DNA of 64,000 bases from Pseudomonas putida (GTDB taxonomy: Bacteria; Pseudomonadota; Gammaproteobacteria; Pseudomonadales; Pseudomonadaceae), in NCBI RefSeq assembly GCF_002025705.1, contig NZ_CP018846.1:4765501-4829500 (forward strand), written 5' to 3'. The notes beneath the pieces were generated by a model. It was not told the DNA's origin. It did no database searches and was given only the letters and a program-made list of their open reading frames with translations. Position 1 is the first letter of the stretch; each line of letters begins with the position of its first letter. Below are positions 7,944-17,197 of this stretch, piece after piece. Made by a program: the position numbers and the translations under genes.

Positions 7944-9199
7944 CATTCATCTCCTCGCTTGCCATGGGGCAGGCGCAATTCGGTCAGGGTGCCACCCTGT
8001 TCATGACTATAGAGTTTCACCGAACCGCCCGCACGGGTCACGCTGGCTTTGCTCAAGAACAGGCCCAGGCCGAAGCCTTTGCCTTTGGTAGTAATGAAGG
8101 GTTTGCCGATCGCTTCGGCGATGGCCGGCGGCACCCCGGGGCCATGGTCGCGGATACTGATCAGAATATCCTGGGCGTCCCAGTCAAGGGTCACCTGCAG
8201 GTCATCGGGGCAGGCATCGGCTGCATTGTTCAGCAGGTTCAGCAGCGCCTGGGTCAGGTCCGGTGGCGGCGTCAGGCGCGGCACCTGGCCATCGCGCAGG
8301 CGCTGGAAGCGGTAGCTGGCCTCCGGGCGCATCAGGTGCCAGCGGTTCAGCGCCTCGTCGAGCCAGGCGGTGACGTCCTGTTCGACCACTGCCAGGCGGC
8401 GGTTGGCCTCGGCGGCGCGCACCAGCTGCTGCAGGGTTTCCTTGCACAGCTTGACCTGGTCCTGAAGGATCTGCAGGTCTTCCTGCAGCAGCGGGTCGGT
8501 GTGGTCCTGGCGCATTTCGTTGAGCAGCACGCTCATGGTCGCCAAGGGTGTGCCCAGTTCGTGAGCCGCGCCAGCGGCCTGGGTGGCCACGGCCAGCAGT
8601 TGCTCATCACGCAGGCTTTCTTCGCGGCGCTCGGAGCGCAGCTGCTCCTGGCGACGTAGCTCTTCGGCCATGCGTGCGGCGAAGAAGGTGATCACTGCGG
8701 CAGCCAGGGCGATACTCAGCCACATGCCGTAGACCTGCATCTTGTCCCGCGCCATCGGCAGCCCTTCGAGCGGGTAGAACTGCACCAGCAGCAAGCTGTA
8801 GGCGGTCAGGGCGATACCCGAGAGGATCAGCGAATACAACCACGGCAAGGTCACTGCGGCGATTGCCAGCGGCACCAGGTAATAGGAAACGAACGGGTTG
8901 GTCGAGCCACCTGAGTAGTACAGCAAGGCGCTGTGAATCAGCAGGTCGCAAGCCAGCTGCAAGGCATATTCGGTCTCGGTGACCGGCAGCGACAGGCGCA
9001 GGCGCAGGGCAGTGAACGCGCAAAGTAGCGACGATAAAGCCAGGGTCGCGGCCAGTGACAACCAAGGCAGCGGCAGCAGGTCAGTCCAGTAGGCGACGCC
9101 CACGGAGCCTGCCTGGGCGGCCAGGACCAGAACGCGAATGACGGTCAGGCGCCAGAGGTTCTGGCGTGTTGCGGACAACGGTTGTGCGGCGGCGAGCAT
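7943..9199 (-). CDS. roxS: RoxS, RegB/PrrB-type redox sensor histidine kinase
   Basis: Membrane kinase of 418 residues with six predicted N-terminal helices, then a dimerisation/H-box and an ATPase domain. It carries the ubiquinone-site heptad GGSTNPF (about 97-103), the H-box AAHELGTPLATM with His near 213, and a Cys near 252 (VKLCKETLQQ) in the position of the redox-active Cys of RegB. The C-terminal ATP lid reads GLGLFLSKA. ATG 9199 is chosen because GGGAGAG lies just upstream and the protein then begins close to the first helix. Partner of roxR, whose start overlaps its stop. Confidence 0.94.
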   Translation of the reverse strand: MLAAAQPLSATRQNLWRLTVIRVLVLAAQAGSVGVAYWTDLLPLPWLSLAATLALSSLLCAFTALRLRLSLPVTETEYALQLACDLLIHSALLYYSGGSTNPFVSYYLVPLAIAAVTLPWLYSLILSGIALTAYSLLLVQFYPLEGLPMARDKMQVYGMWLSIALAAAVITFFAARMAEELRRQEQLRSERREESLRDEQLLAVATQAAGAAHELGTPLATMSVLLNEMRQDHTDPLLQEDLQILQDQVKLCKETLQQLVRAAEANRRLAVVEQDVTAWLDEALNRWHLMRPEASYRFQRLRDGQVPRLTPPPDLTQALLNLLNNAADACPDDLQVTLDWDAQDILISIRDHGPGVPPAIAEAIGKPFITTKGKGFGLGLFLSKASVTRAGGSVKLYSHEQGGTLTELRLPHGKRGDE

Positions 9200-9401
9200 G
9201 CGCTCTCCCGATGAGTGCTCCAGAAAAATCGGCTGGAGTATACCGAAGCCAGGCCCCCCGCTGCAGCGATGCGGCAAAGCGCCACACTTTGTCACAAGTT
9301 CATAGTGGCACTTTTGAACCCACTACACTGCTCCGGGTCTGATGGGCCATGCGTGGAATGGATGGCCAGACCCCACGCCCACTATTGCCAAGGAGTAACA
9401 C

Positions 9402-10118
9402 ATGCACATCCCACGTCGCGGCGCGGCCCTGATCCTGTCCTGCGGCCTGCTCGCCAGCCTGCCGGCGCTGGCAGCCGACGAGCCGCGCTACAACCAGGTA
9501 TCGCTGCGCGCCGAAGTCAGCAAGGAAGTGGCACGCGACCTGATGGTCGTGACCCTCTACAGCGAAGCGCAGAATACCGACCCGGGCAAGCTCGCCAAGC
9601 AGATCACCGAAACCATGAACAAGGCCGTGCAGCAGGCACGCCAGGTCAAGGACGTGAAGATCAGCCAGGGCAGCCGCAACAGCTACCCGGTGTATGACAG
9701 CAAGGGCCAGAAGATCACCGGCTGGCGCGAGCGCGCCGAGCTGCGCCTGGAAGGTGCCGACTTCCCGGCCCTGTCCCAGCTCACCGCCGACCTGCTGCAG
9801 GACCTGAAAATGGGCGGCATGGACTTCTCCATTGCCCCGGCCACGCGCAAGGCCAGCGAGGATGAGCTGCTCAAGGATGCGGTAAATGCATTCAAGGCCC
9901 GTGCGCAGCTGGCCACCGAGGCGTTGGGGGGCAAGGGCTATAAAGTGGTCAGCCTGAACCTGAACAGCTCCGGGTACCCGCGCCCTTACCTGCGCAGCGC
10001 GCCAATGGCGATGAAAGCCATGGCGGCCGATGAGGCGGCACCGGCGCCGGATATCGAGGCGGGTACCAGTGAAGTCAGCATGAATGCTGATGGCCTGATC
10101 GAAGTGCAGATGCCCTAA
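9402..10118 (+). CDS. SIMPL-domain (DUF541) exported protein
   Basis: A 238-residue protein with a clear Sec signal peptide (cleavage near Ala23-Ala24, LPALAAD), so probably periplasmic. The remainder is one SIMPL/DUF541 domain (YNQVSLRAEVSKEVARDLMV at the start; repeated VSL, SYPVYD elements). Family members such as E. coli YggE are linked to oxidative-stress protection, but no biochemical activity is established. AAGGAG precedes the ATG. It is transcribed divergently from roxSR, with a 202-base shared upstream region, so redox control by RoxR is plausible but not shown. Confidence 0.85.
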   Translation: MHIPRRGAALILSCGLLASLPALAADEPRYNQVSLRAEVSKEVARDLMVVTLYSEAQNTDPGKLAKQITETMNKAVQQARQVKDVKISQGSRNSYPVYDSKGQKITGWRERAELRLEGADFPALSQLTADLLQDLKMGGMDFSIAPATRKASEDELLKDAVNAFKARAQLATEALGGKGYKVVSLNLNSSGYPRPYLRSAPMAMKAMAADEAAPAPDIEAGTSEVSMNADGLIEVQMP

Positions 10119-10141
10119 AGATCGCTGGGGGCGCTTTTCGC

Positions 10142-10215
10142 CCCTTTCGCGACACAAGGCCGCTCCTACAGGAATACGCGGTCCCTTGTAGGAGCGGCCT
10201 TGTGTCGCGAAAGGG
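10142..10215. repeat. Paired REP inverted repeat, second sequence family
   Basis: Arms 10142-10170 and 10187-10215, 29 bp, complementary; core CGCGACACAAGGCCGCTCC. This core differs from the CGGGTAAACCCG family and recurs at 21.1, 31.0, 36.9 and 43.7 kb. It follows the SIMPL gene. The remaining 288 bases up to dppA hold no convincing gene; they contain a 9-bp direct repeat (GAGGCCACC at 10464-10472 and 10495-10503), the second copy supplying the dppA ribosome site. Confidence 0.88.
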
Positions 10216-10485
10216 CTGCAAAGCAGCCCCTATTTACCAAAATCAGATATTTCCTACGCACTATAGAGGTGCATCCCACACACTCTCCTGCCCCGAAACA
10301 TCCAGCAAAAAGCCATCATTTCGCCAACGCAAACGTTCAACTTCGCCGAAAGTTATACGAATGCGACATCCATGTACGCTCGTACTACTTTTCTGACGCC
10401 AACTATCCTTGTGCCTGTTGCATTGGGAATACCCCCTGCATAAGTATCCGCAGGTCGGCTCACGAGGCCACCTCAAACCAAAAAT

Positions 10486-10493
10486 GACAACAA
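10486..10493 (+). promoter_or_regulatory. Candidate Crc/Hfq A-rich motif before first dppA
   Basis: GACAACAA, one base off the AAnAAnAA consensus, lies directly before the GAGG ribosome site of the first dppA gene, preceded by further A-rich sequence from 10475. Position and composition fit Hfq/Crc translational repression; the motif is short, so this is tentative. Confidence 0.4.
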
Positions 10494-10503
10494 TGAGGCC
10501 ACC

Positions 10504-12129
10504 ATGCTCAAACACGCAGTCATTCCGTTCCTGCTAGGTGCAGGTTTGCTCGCTGGCGCTCCGCTGGCCCACGCCGCGTCCAATCTGGTGTTCTGCTCCG
10601 AGGGCAGCCCGGCTGGCTTCGACCCGGGGCAATACACCACCGGAACCGACTTCGACGCCTCGGCCGAGACCGTGTTCAACCGCCTGACCCAGTTCGAACG
10701 CGGCGGTACCGCGGTCATCCCGGGCCTTGCGACCAAATGGGAAGTGACCGACGACGGCAAGACCTACACCTTCCACCTGCGCGAAGGGGTCAAGTTCCAC
10801 ACCACCGACTACTTCAAGCCGACCCGCGAATTCAACGCCGACGACGTGCTGTTCACCTTCGACCGCATGCTCGACAAGGACCACCCCTTCCGCAAGGCCT
10901 ACCCCACCGAGTTCCCGTACTTCACCGACATGGGCATGGACAAGAACATTGCCAAGGTGGAGAAGCTTGACGAGCACACGGTGAAATTCACCCTGAATGA
11001 AGTGGACGCCGCCTTCATCCAGAACCTGGCCATGAGCTTCGCCTCTATCCAGTCCGCCGAATATGCCGACCAGTTGCTCAAGGACGGCAAGGCCGCCGAT
11101 ATCAACCAGAAGCCGATCGGTACCGGCCCGTTCGTGTTCAGCAAGTACCAGAAAGACGCGCAGATCCGCTTCAAGGGCAACAAGGACTACTGGAAGCCCG
11201 AGGACGTGAAGATCGACAACCTGATCTTCGCCATCACCACCGATGCCTCGGTGCGCATGCAGAAGCTGAAGAAGAACGAGTGCCAGGTCACCCTGTTCCC
11301 GCGCCCGGCCGACATCGAGCCGCTGAAGGCCGACAAGAACCTGCAGATGCCGCAGCAGGCCGGCTTCAACCTCGGCTACATCGCCTATAACGTGATGGAC
11401 AAGATCAAGGGCAGCAACGAGCCCAACCCGATGGCCAAGCTTGAAGTGCGCCAGGCACTGGACATGGCCGTCGACAAGAAGAAGATCATCGAATCGGTCT
11501 ACCAGGGCGCAGGGCAACTCGCCGTCAACGGCATGCCGCCGACCCAGTGGTCCTACGACACCAGCATCAAGGACGCGCCGTACGACCCGGAAAAAGCCAA
11601 GCAGCTGCTCAAGCAAGCCGGCATCAAGGAAGGCACCGAGATCACCCTGTGGGCCATGCCCGTGCAGCGCCCGTACAACCCCAACGCCAAGCTGATGGCC
11701 GAGATGCTGCAATCGGACTGGGCGAAGATCGGCATCAAGGCCAAGATCGTCAGTTACGAATGGGGCGAGTACATCAAGCGCTCCAAGGGCGGCGAACAAG
11801 GCGCCATGCTGATCGGCTGGAGCGGCGACAACGGTGACCCGGACAACTGGCTGGGCACCCTCTACGGCTGCGATGCCGTCGACGGCAACAACTTCTCCAA
11901 GTGGTGCTACAAGCCTTACGACGACCTGATCAAGCAGGCCAAGGCCACCTCCGACCAGGCCAAACGCACCGAGCTGTACCAGAAGGCCCAGCACATCCTC
12001 AAGGAGCAGGTGCCGATCACCCCGATCGCCCACTCCACGGTGTACCAGCCGATGAGTGCCAAAGTGAAGGACTTCAAGATCAGCCCGTTTGCGTTGAACG
12101 CGTTCTACGGCGTCAGCGTGGACAAATAG
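10504..12129 (+). CDS. dppA: DppA-type peptide-binding protein, first copy
   Basis: Periplasmic solute-binding protein (family 5, SBP_bac_5) of 541 residues for an ABC peptide importer. Signal peptide 1-24 (cleaved after APLAHA), then the mature start NLVFCSEGSPAGFDPGQYTT shared with the second copy. The motifs YTFHLREGVKFH and WSGDNGDPDNW are typical of DppA. A disulfide is likely between the two Cys near the C-terminus. First of three binding proteins in this operon; a 10-bp hairpin follows it. High similarity to the next gene indicates tandem duplication. Exact peptide preference cannot be read from sequence. Confidence 0.94.
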   Translation: MLKHAVIPFLLGAGLLAGAPLAHAASNLVFCSEGSPAGFDPGQYTTGTDFDASAETVFNRLTQFERGGTAVIPGLATKWEVTDDGKTYTFHLREGVKFHTTDYFKPTREFNADDVLFTFDRMLDKDHPFRKAYPTEFPYFTDMGMDKNIAKVEKLDEHTVKFTLNEVDAAFIQNLAMSFASIQSAEYADQLLKDGKAADINQKPIGTGPFVFSKYQKDAQIRFKGNKDYWKPEDVKIDNLIFAITTDASVRMQKLKKNECQVTLFPRPADIEPLKADKNLQMPQQAGFNLGYIAYNVMDKIKGSNEPNPMAKLEVRQALDMAVDKKKIIESVYQGAGQLAVNGMPPTQWSYDTSIKDAPYDPEKAKQLLKQAGIKEGTEITLWAMPVQRPYNPNAKLMAEMLQSDWAKIGIKAKIVSYEWGEYIKRSKGGEQGAMLIGWSGDNGDPDNWLGTLYGCDAVDGNNFSKWCYKPYDDLIKQAKATSDQAKRTELYQKAQHILKEQVPITPIAHSTVYQPMSAKVKDFKISPFALNAFYGVSVDK

Positions 12130-12139
12130 GCCAGGTCCC

Positions 12140-12166
12140 GGCACCCGCCAATCGGCGGCGGGTGCC
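12140..12166 (+). promoter_or_regulatory. Intercistronic hairpin after first dppA
   Basis: GGCACCCGCC (12140-12149) pairs perfectly with 12157-12166 around a 7-nt loop, 10 bases after the dppA stop. No T-tract follows, so it is more likely a mRNA-stabilising or partial-termination structure than a full terminator. Confidence 0.6.
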
Positions 12167-12282
12167 ACCTCACCACCTCCAAGCATCTCGAGCCCACTCC
12201 GACGCTACCCGCGACGGAGTCGGCAAACTGTTGACGCCATTCGTACCCCGAGGCGGCGTAAACAGCCGAAAAAGGAACCACC

Positions 12283-13875
12283 ATGCGCCACGTCACCGCC
12301 CTTTCGACCCTGCTCGCCCTCGGCCTGCTGAGCCAGGCCCCTGCCCTTCAGGCCAAGAACCTGGTGTTCTGTTCCGAAGGCAGCCCGGCCGGTTTCGACA
12401 CCGCCCAGTACACCAGCGCCACCGACAACGACGCCGCCGAGCCGATCTACAACCGCCTGGTGGAGTTCGAACGTGGCGGCACGGCAGTACACCCGGCGCT
12501 GGCGACAAAATGGGAAGTCTCCGACGATGGCCTGCGTTACACCTTCCACCTGCGCGAAGGCGTGAAGTTCCACGCCAACAAGGCCTTCACACCCAGCCGT
12601 GATTTCAACGCCGACGACGTGCTGTTCACCTTCAACCGCATGCTCGACAAGGACCAGCCCTTCCGTAAGGCCTATCCCACCGAATTCCCCTATTTCGTCA
12701 GCATGGGGCTGGACAAGAACATCGCCCAGGTCGAAAAGACCGGGCCGCTGACCGTGGTCTTCACCCTGAACAAGGTGGATGCCGCCTTCATCCAGAACCT
12801 GGCAATGAGCTTCGCCGCGATCCTGTCAGCCGAGTACGCCGAGCAGCTGCTGGCCAACGGGCGCCCCAGCGACATCAACCAGCAGCCGATCGGCACCGGG
12901 CCGTTCGTGTTCCAGCGCTACCAGAAGGATTCGCAGATCCGCTTCAAGGGCAACAAGGCGTACTGGGCACCGGAAGAAGTGAAGATCGACAATCTGGTGT
13001 TCTCGATCAACACCGACCCGTCGGTGCGCATCCAGAAGCTGCGCCGCAACGAATGCCAGGTCACCTTGCACCCGCGCCCGGCCGACCTGCCGGCGCTCAA
13101 GGCCGACGGCAAACTGCAGGTCATGCAACAGCCGGGCTTCAACCTTGGCTATATCGCCTACAACACCCAGCACCCACCGTTTGATCGCCTGGAAGTGCGC
13201 CAGGCCATGGACATGGCCGTGAACAAGCAGGCAATCCTCCAGGCGGTGTTCCAGGACTCCGGCCAGCTGGCGGTCAACGCCATGCCGCCGACCCAGTGGT
13301 CTTATGACAACAGCCTCAAGGACGCGCCCTTCGACCCGGAAAAGGCCAGGCAACTGCTGCAGCAGGCCGGGGTCAAGCCAGGCACCGAGATCACCCTGTG
13401 GGCCATGCCCGTGCAGCGCCCGTACAACCCCAATGCCAAGCTGATGGCCGAGATGCTGCAGGCCGACTGGAACAAGCTCGGCTTCAAGGTGCGCATCGTC
13501 AGCTACGAATGGGGCGAGTACCTCAAACGCATGAAGAGCGGCGAGCACGACATTGCCCTGATCGGCTGGACTGGCGACAACGGCGACCCGGACAACTGGC
13601 TCGGCACCCTCTACAGCTGCGACGCCATCGGCAGCAACAACTACTCGCTGTGGTGCGACCCGCAGTACGACAGCCTGGTCAAGCAGGCCAAGCAGGTCAC
13701 TGATCGCGAGCAGCGCACGGCCTTGTACCAGCAAGCCCAGCAGCGCCTGAAACAGCAGGTGCCGATCACCCCGGTGGCGCACTCCACCGTCAACCAGCCG
13801 CTGAGCATCAAGGTGGCCGATTTCAAGGTAAGCCCGTTCGGGCGCAATGACTTTTCCGGTGTGAGTGTTGATTAG
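12283..13875 (+). CDS. dppA: DppA-type peptide-binding protein, second copy
   Basis: Periplasmic binding protein of 530 residues, a close paralogue of the gene 150 bases upstream: the mature N-terminus KNLVFCSEGSPAGFDTAQYT, YTFHLREGVKFHA, MPVQRPYNPNAKLMAEMLQ and WTGDNGDPDNWLGTLYSC all align. Signal peptide about 1-24. AAGGAA precedes the ATG. Differences concentrate around the ligand pocket and surface loops, suggesting altered peptide preference while sharing DppBCDF. Paralogous sets of DppA feeding one translocator are known in P. aeruginosa (dppA1-A5). Confidence 0.93.
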   Translation: MRHVTALSTLLALGLLSQAPALQAKNLVFCSEGSPAGFDTAQYTSATDNDAAEPIYNRLVEFERGGTAVHPALATKWEVSDDGLRYTFHLREGVKFHANKAFTPSRDFNADDVLFTFNRMLDKDQPFRKAYPTEFPYFVSMGLDKNIAQVEKTGPLTVVFTLNKVDAAFIQNLAMSFAAILSAEYAEQLLANGRPSDINQQPIGTGPFVFQRYQKDSQIRFKGNKAYWAPEEVKIDNLVFSINTDPSVRIQKLRRNECQVTLHPRPADLPALKADGKLQVMQQPGFNLGYIAYNTQHPPFDRLEVRQAMDMAVNKQAILQAVFQDSGQLAVNAMPPTQWSYDNSLKDAPFDPEKARQLLQQAGVKPGTEITLWAMPVQRPYNPNAKLMAEMLQADWNKLGFKVRIVSYEWGEYLKRMKSGEHDIALIGWTGDNGDPDNWLGTLYSCDAIGSNNYSLWCDPQYDSLVKQAKQVTDREQRTALYQQAQQRLKQQVPITPVAHSTVNQPLSIKVADFKVSPFGRNDFSGVSVD

Positions 13876-13903
13876 GCGATAGCCCATTCCCACAGGACCA
13901 CAA

Positions 13904-13945
13904 CAGGTTCACGCAACCTGTGGGAGCCGGCTTGCCGGCGAAAAG
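13904..13945 (+). repeat. Hairpin plus single REP unit between dppA and opdP
   Basis: CAGGTT (13904-13909) pairs with AACCTG (13915-13920) around a 5-nt loop, and an unpaired REP unit (TGTGGGAGCCGGCTTGCCGG) follows to 13945. It is the only single REP of this form inside an operon in the window. Confidence 0.6.
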
Positions 13946-14040
13946 GCCAGCACCGCCAACACGACTCCCCCAATTTTGCCCGGCAACCCCGGGCAACCCT
14001 GGCAACACCGCAGCAAGCAACCCGGCTCACAAGGCCAGGC

Positions 14041-14064
14041 AATAACTAAAAGAACAGAAAGGGA
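14041..14064 (+). promoter_or_regulatory. Candidate Crc/Hfq A-rich motif before opdP
   Basis: The stretch AATAACTAAAAGAACAGAAA immediately precedes the GGGAG ribosome site of the porin gene. AAnAAnnA and AAAnAAnA runs resemble Hfq/Crc binding sites. Tentative. Confidence 0.4.
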
Positions 14065-14073
14065 GCTTTAACC

Positions 14074-15453
14074 TTGAGACTATTCACCTTGACCGCTTTG
14101 GCCTTATCCATCGGCACCTTTTGCGCCGAGGCCCAGGCCGATACCCAGAGCCAGGACTACGTCCCGTTCAGCCTGAAATCCACCAGTGAACAGGACGAAG
14201 CCAAGGGCTTCATCGACGGCCAGAGCCTGTCCGGCAGCACCCGCAACTGGTACGCACACGAACGCGCCACCCGCGCACCACTGTGGAAGTACTACAAGAG
14301 CGACGGCAGCCGCCACGACACCCACAGCCGCGACAACTGGGTGCAGGGCAGCATCCTCAACTACAGCTCAGGCTTTACCCAGGGCACTGTCGGCTTTGCT
14401 GTCGAGGCCGCCGGCTACAACGCCATCGCCCTGGAACAGGGCCGTGCCGCGATCGCCGGGCCGAACAACCGGACGCTCACCCATAGCGACGGCGACCCGG
14501 TCGGCCAGTGGAGCAAGATGGGGCTGGGCAACGTCAAGGCGCGCATGTCCAACACCACCCTCACCGTCGGCCGCCAGTCGGTGGACACCCCGATGATCGC
14601 CTACATCGGCAACCGTGCGTTGCCATCGAGCTTCCAGGGCGCATTCCTGCACAGTGCCGAGTTCGACAACCTGTCGATCGACCTGGGCACCTTCGACCGC
14701 GTTTCGCCACGTACCGAACAGAGCCTGAGCAAGTTCCGCAGCGAATACAGCGCCACTGGCGTCGAGACCGACCGCGCCAGCACCGCCGGGGTCAACTACC
14801 AGCCGTTCAAGAGCCTGAGCACCAGCCTGTACGCCACCAAGGTCGACGACTTCTGGAACCAGTACTACTTCGGCGCCAACCACGTGCTCGGCGACAACGC
14901 CGTGCTCGCCCTGAACACCGGCCTGAACTACTACAAGACCGTGGACACCGGCAGCAAGAAGATGGGCGAGATCGACAACGACACCTACAGCCTGTCGCTC
15001 GGCCTGACTCATCAGGCGCACACCCTCACCGCGTCGTGGCAGCAGGTCAACGGCAACGAATACTTCGACTACCTGCACGAAACCAACGGCATCTACCTGG
15101 CCAACTCGCTGCTCTCGGACTTCAACGGCCCCAACGAGAAATCCCTGCAGATTTCCTACGTGCTGAACATGGCGCCGTACGGCGTGCCGGGCCTGAAGTT
15201 CAACCTCTACAACGCCCGCGGCTGGGGCATCGACGGTACCCACTACCGTGGCACCGCCTACGACGTCAAAGGCCTGGACGGCGAGACCCACTACGAGTGG
15301 GGCATCGGCACCAGCTATGCCGTGCAGAGCGGGCCGCTGAAAGACACCAGCATCCGCGCCACCTACACCGCGCACCGCGCCAGCAAGGCCCAGGCCGATG
15401 GCAGCCTGGACGAGTTCCGCGTGGTCACCACCATTCCATTCAACATTCTCTGA
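14074..15453 (+). CDS. opdP: OprD-family porin, OpdP type (peptide uptake)
   Basis: Outer-membrane beta-barrel porin of 459 residues. The start is TTG, 8 nt after GGGAG. Signal peptide about 1-22 (ending AEAQA). OprD-family features: early FIDGQSLSGSTRNWY, then SSGFTQGTVGFAVEAAGYNA, FDNLSIDLGTFDRVSPRTEQ, and a C-terminal strand ending in NIL. Position between dppA genes matches OpdP (formerly OpdD), the glycine-glutamate/dipeptide porin of P. aeruginosa, so it likely supplies peptides to the periplasmic binding proteins encoded around it. Confidence 0.92.
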   Translation: MRLFTLTALALSIGTFCAEAQADTQSQDYVPFSLKSTSEQDEAKGFIDGQSLSGSTRNWYAHERATRAPLWKYYKSDGSRHDTHSRDNWVQGSILNYSSGFTQGTVGFAVEAAGYNAIALEQGRAAIAGPNNRTLTHSDGDPVGQWSKMGLGNVKARMSNTTLTVGRQSVDTPMIAYIGNRALPSSFQGAFLHSAEFDNLSIDLGTFDRVSPRTEQSLSKFRSEYSATGVETDRASTAGVNYQPFKSLSTSLYATKVDDFWNQYYFGANHVLGDNAVLALNTGLNYYKTVDTGSKKMGEIDNDTYSLSLGLTHQAHTLTASWQQVNGNEYFDYLHETNGIYLANSLLSDFNGPNEKSLQISYVLNMAPYGVPGLKFNLYNARGWGIDGTHYRGTAYDVKGLDGETHYEWGIGTSYAVQSGPLKDTSIRATYTAHRASKAQADGSLDEFRVVTTIPFNIL

Positions 15454-15461
15454 CCGCTGGC

Positions 15462-15491
15462 GCCACGGCCCGCTTCAACCCGGGCCGTGGC
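15462..15491 (+). promoter_or_regulatory. Intercistronic hairpin after opdP
   Basis: GCCACGGCCCG (15462-15472) pairs perfectly over 11 bp with 15481-15491 around an 8-nt loop, 8 bases after the porin stop. No T-tract follows. It is the third hairpin in this operon at the end of a binding-protein or porin gene. Confidence 0.6.
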
Positions 15492-15526
15492 GGCTACGCT
15501 GGAATCAATGCAAGCAGGGAGTTTCC

Positions 15527-17122
15527 ATGACATCGCTACCGCTCCGCGCTGCCTTGGCAGCGGTCATCCTCGGCGCCGCCGGCAACCTTGCGGCCAAGCC
15601 GCTGGTTGTGTGCACCGAAGCCAGCCCGGAAGGCTTCGACATCGTCCAGTACACCACTGCCGTCACCGCCGACGCCTCGGCCGAGACGGTGTTCAACCGC
15701 CTGGTCGACTTCAAGCCCGGCACCACCGACATCCAGCCGGCCCTGGCCGAGCGCTGGGACATTTCGCCCGATGGCCTGGCCTACACCTTTCACTTGCGCC
15801 AAGGGGTGAAGTTCCACACCACCGACTATTTCAAGCCGACCCGCGACTTCAACGCCGACGATGTGCTGTGGAGCCTGAATCGCCAGCTCGACCCAAACCA
15901 CCCGTGGCACGACAAGACCAGCGTGGGTTACCCGTACTTCGAAAGCATGGCTTTCAAGGACCTGCTCAAATCGGTGACCAAGACCGATGACCACACCGTG
16001 GTGATCACTCTCACCCGCCCCGAAGCGCCGTTCCTTCGCGACATGGCCATGGCGTTCACCTCGATCTACTCTGCCGAATACGGCGACCAGTTGCTCAAGG
16101 CCGGCAAGACCGGCGACCTCAACAGCAAACCGATCGGTACCGGCGCATTCATCTTCCAGCGCTACAACAAGGATGCCCAGGTCCGCTTCAAGGCCAACCC
16201 TGACTACTTCCGCGGCAAGCCACCCGCCGACACGCTGGTGTTCGCCATCGCCACCGACAGCAACGTGCGACTGCAAAAGCTGCGCGCCAACGAATGCCAG
16301 GTCGCGCTGTACCCCAAGCCGGATGACGTGCCCTCGATCAAGACCGACCCCAGGTTGAAAGTCGCCGAGATCGAAGCCTTGGTCACCGGTTACATAGCAA
16401 TGAACACCGAGCACAAGTACCTGAGCGACGTTCGCGTGCGCAAAGCCATCAACATGGCCTTCGACCGCCAGACCCATGTCGACCAGCTGTTCGGCAAAGG
16501 CAACGCGCTGGTCGGCGTGAACCCCTACCCGCCGACCATGATCGGCTACAACACCGAGAACAGAAACCCACCCCGCGACCTGGTCAAGGCCCGCGAACTG
16601 CTCAAGGAAGCCGGCGTACCGGAAGGTACGGTGATCACCCTGTTCACCCGCAACGGCGGCGGCGCGACCAACCCCAATCCACGCCTGTCCGCCGAAATGC
16701 TCCAGTCCGACCTCAAGCAGATCGGCCTGAAGCTGGATATCCGCGTGATGGAGTGGGCCGAAATGCTGCGCCGCGCCAAGAACGGCGAGGCCGACCTGGT
16801 GTCCACCGGCTGGGCCGGCGACAACGGCGACCCAGACAATTTCCTCAGCCCGCTGCTCAGTTGCGATGCCGCAAAAACCGGCGAGAACTATGCACGCTGG
16901 TGCAACCCTAACTTCCAGGAGCTGATCACCCGCGCCCGCGAAGTGATCGACAACGACGAACGCGCCAGGCTCTATGCCGAGGCTTTGAAGGTGTACGATG
17001 ACGATCAACCCTGGATCAGCATGGCCCATCCGAAGATGTTCACTGCCATGCGTGACAACGTGGAGGGCTACGTGATCAACCCTCTGACCAACAACAACTT
17101 CGCCACCACCAAGGTGAAGTAG
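15527..17122 (+). CDS. dppA: DppA-type peptide-binding protein, third copy
   Basis: Periplasmic family-5 binding protein of 531 residues, more divergent than the first two copies but with the same framework (KPLVVCTEASPEGFDIVQYT; YTFHLRQGVKFHTTDYFKPT; GDNGDPDNFLSPLLSCDA). ATG 15527 is used: AGGGAG lies 7 nt upstream and a clean signal peptide (about 1-23, ending GNLAA) follows; upstream in-frame codons lie within opdP and are discarded. It directly precedes dppB and therefore corresponds best to P. aeruginosa dppA4, next to the translocator genes. Confidence 0.93.
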   Translation: MTSLPLRAALAAVILGAAGNLAAKPLVVCTEASPEGFDIVQYTTAVTADASAETVFNRLVDFKPGTTDIQPALAERWDISPDGLAYTFHLRQGVKFHTTDYFKPTRDFNADDVLWSLNRQLDPNHPWHDKTSVGYPYFESMAFKDLLKSVTKTDDHTVVITLTRPEAPFLRDMAMAFTSIYSAEYGDQLLKAGKTGDLNSKPIGTGAFIFQRYNKDAQVRFKANPDYFRGKPPADTLVFAIATDSNVRLQKLRANECQVALYPKPDDVPSIKTDPRLKVAEIEALVTGYIAMNTEHKYLSDVRVRKAINMAFDRQTHVDQLFGKGNALVGVNPYPPTMIGYNTENRNPPRDLVKARELLKEAGVPEGTVITLFTRNGGGATNPNPRLSAEMLQSDLKQIGLKLDIRVMEWAEMLRRAKNGEADLVSTGWAGDNGDPDNFLSPLLSCDAAKTGENYARWCNPNFQELITRAREVIDNDERARLYAEALKVYDDDQPWISMAHPKMFTAMRDNVEGYVINPLTNNNFATTKVK

Positions 17123-17197
17123 AACAACAACGATCGCCGGGACCCCACACGGGCACCGGCGGCACTGCCCTGACCGGCTGATGAGGTAACCCCGACA

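Noticed and set aside
9230..9305. Possible RoxR site between roxS and the SIMPL gene
   Set aside because: GCGGCAAAGCGCC is suggestive of a RegA-type site but I could not match a defined spacing, so it is not listed.
10200..10487. A 95-codon frame upstream of dppA
   Set aside because: Starts in a REP arm; no ribosome site, Cys/His-rich composition without a domain; the region reads better as a leader.
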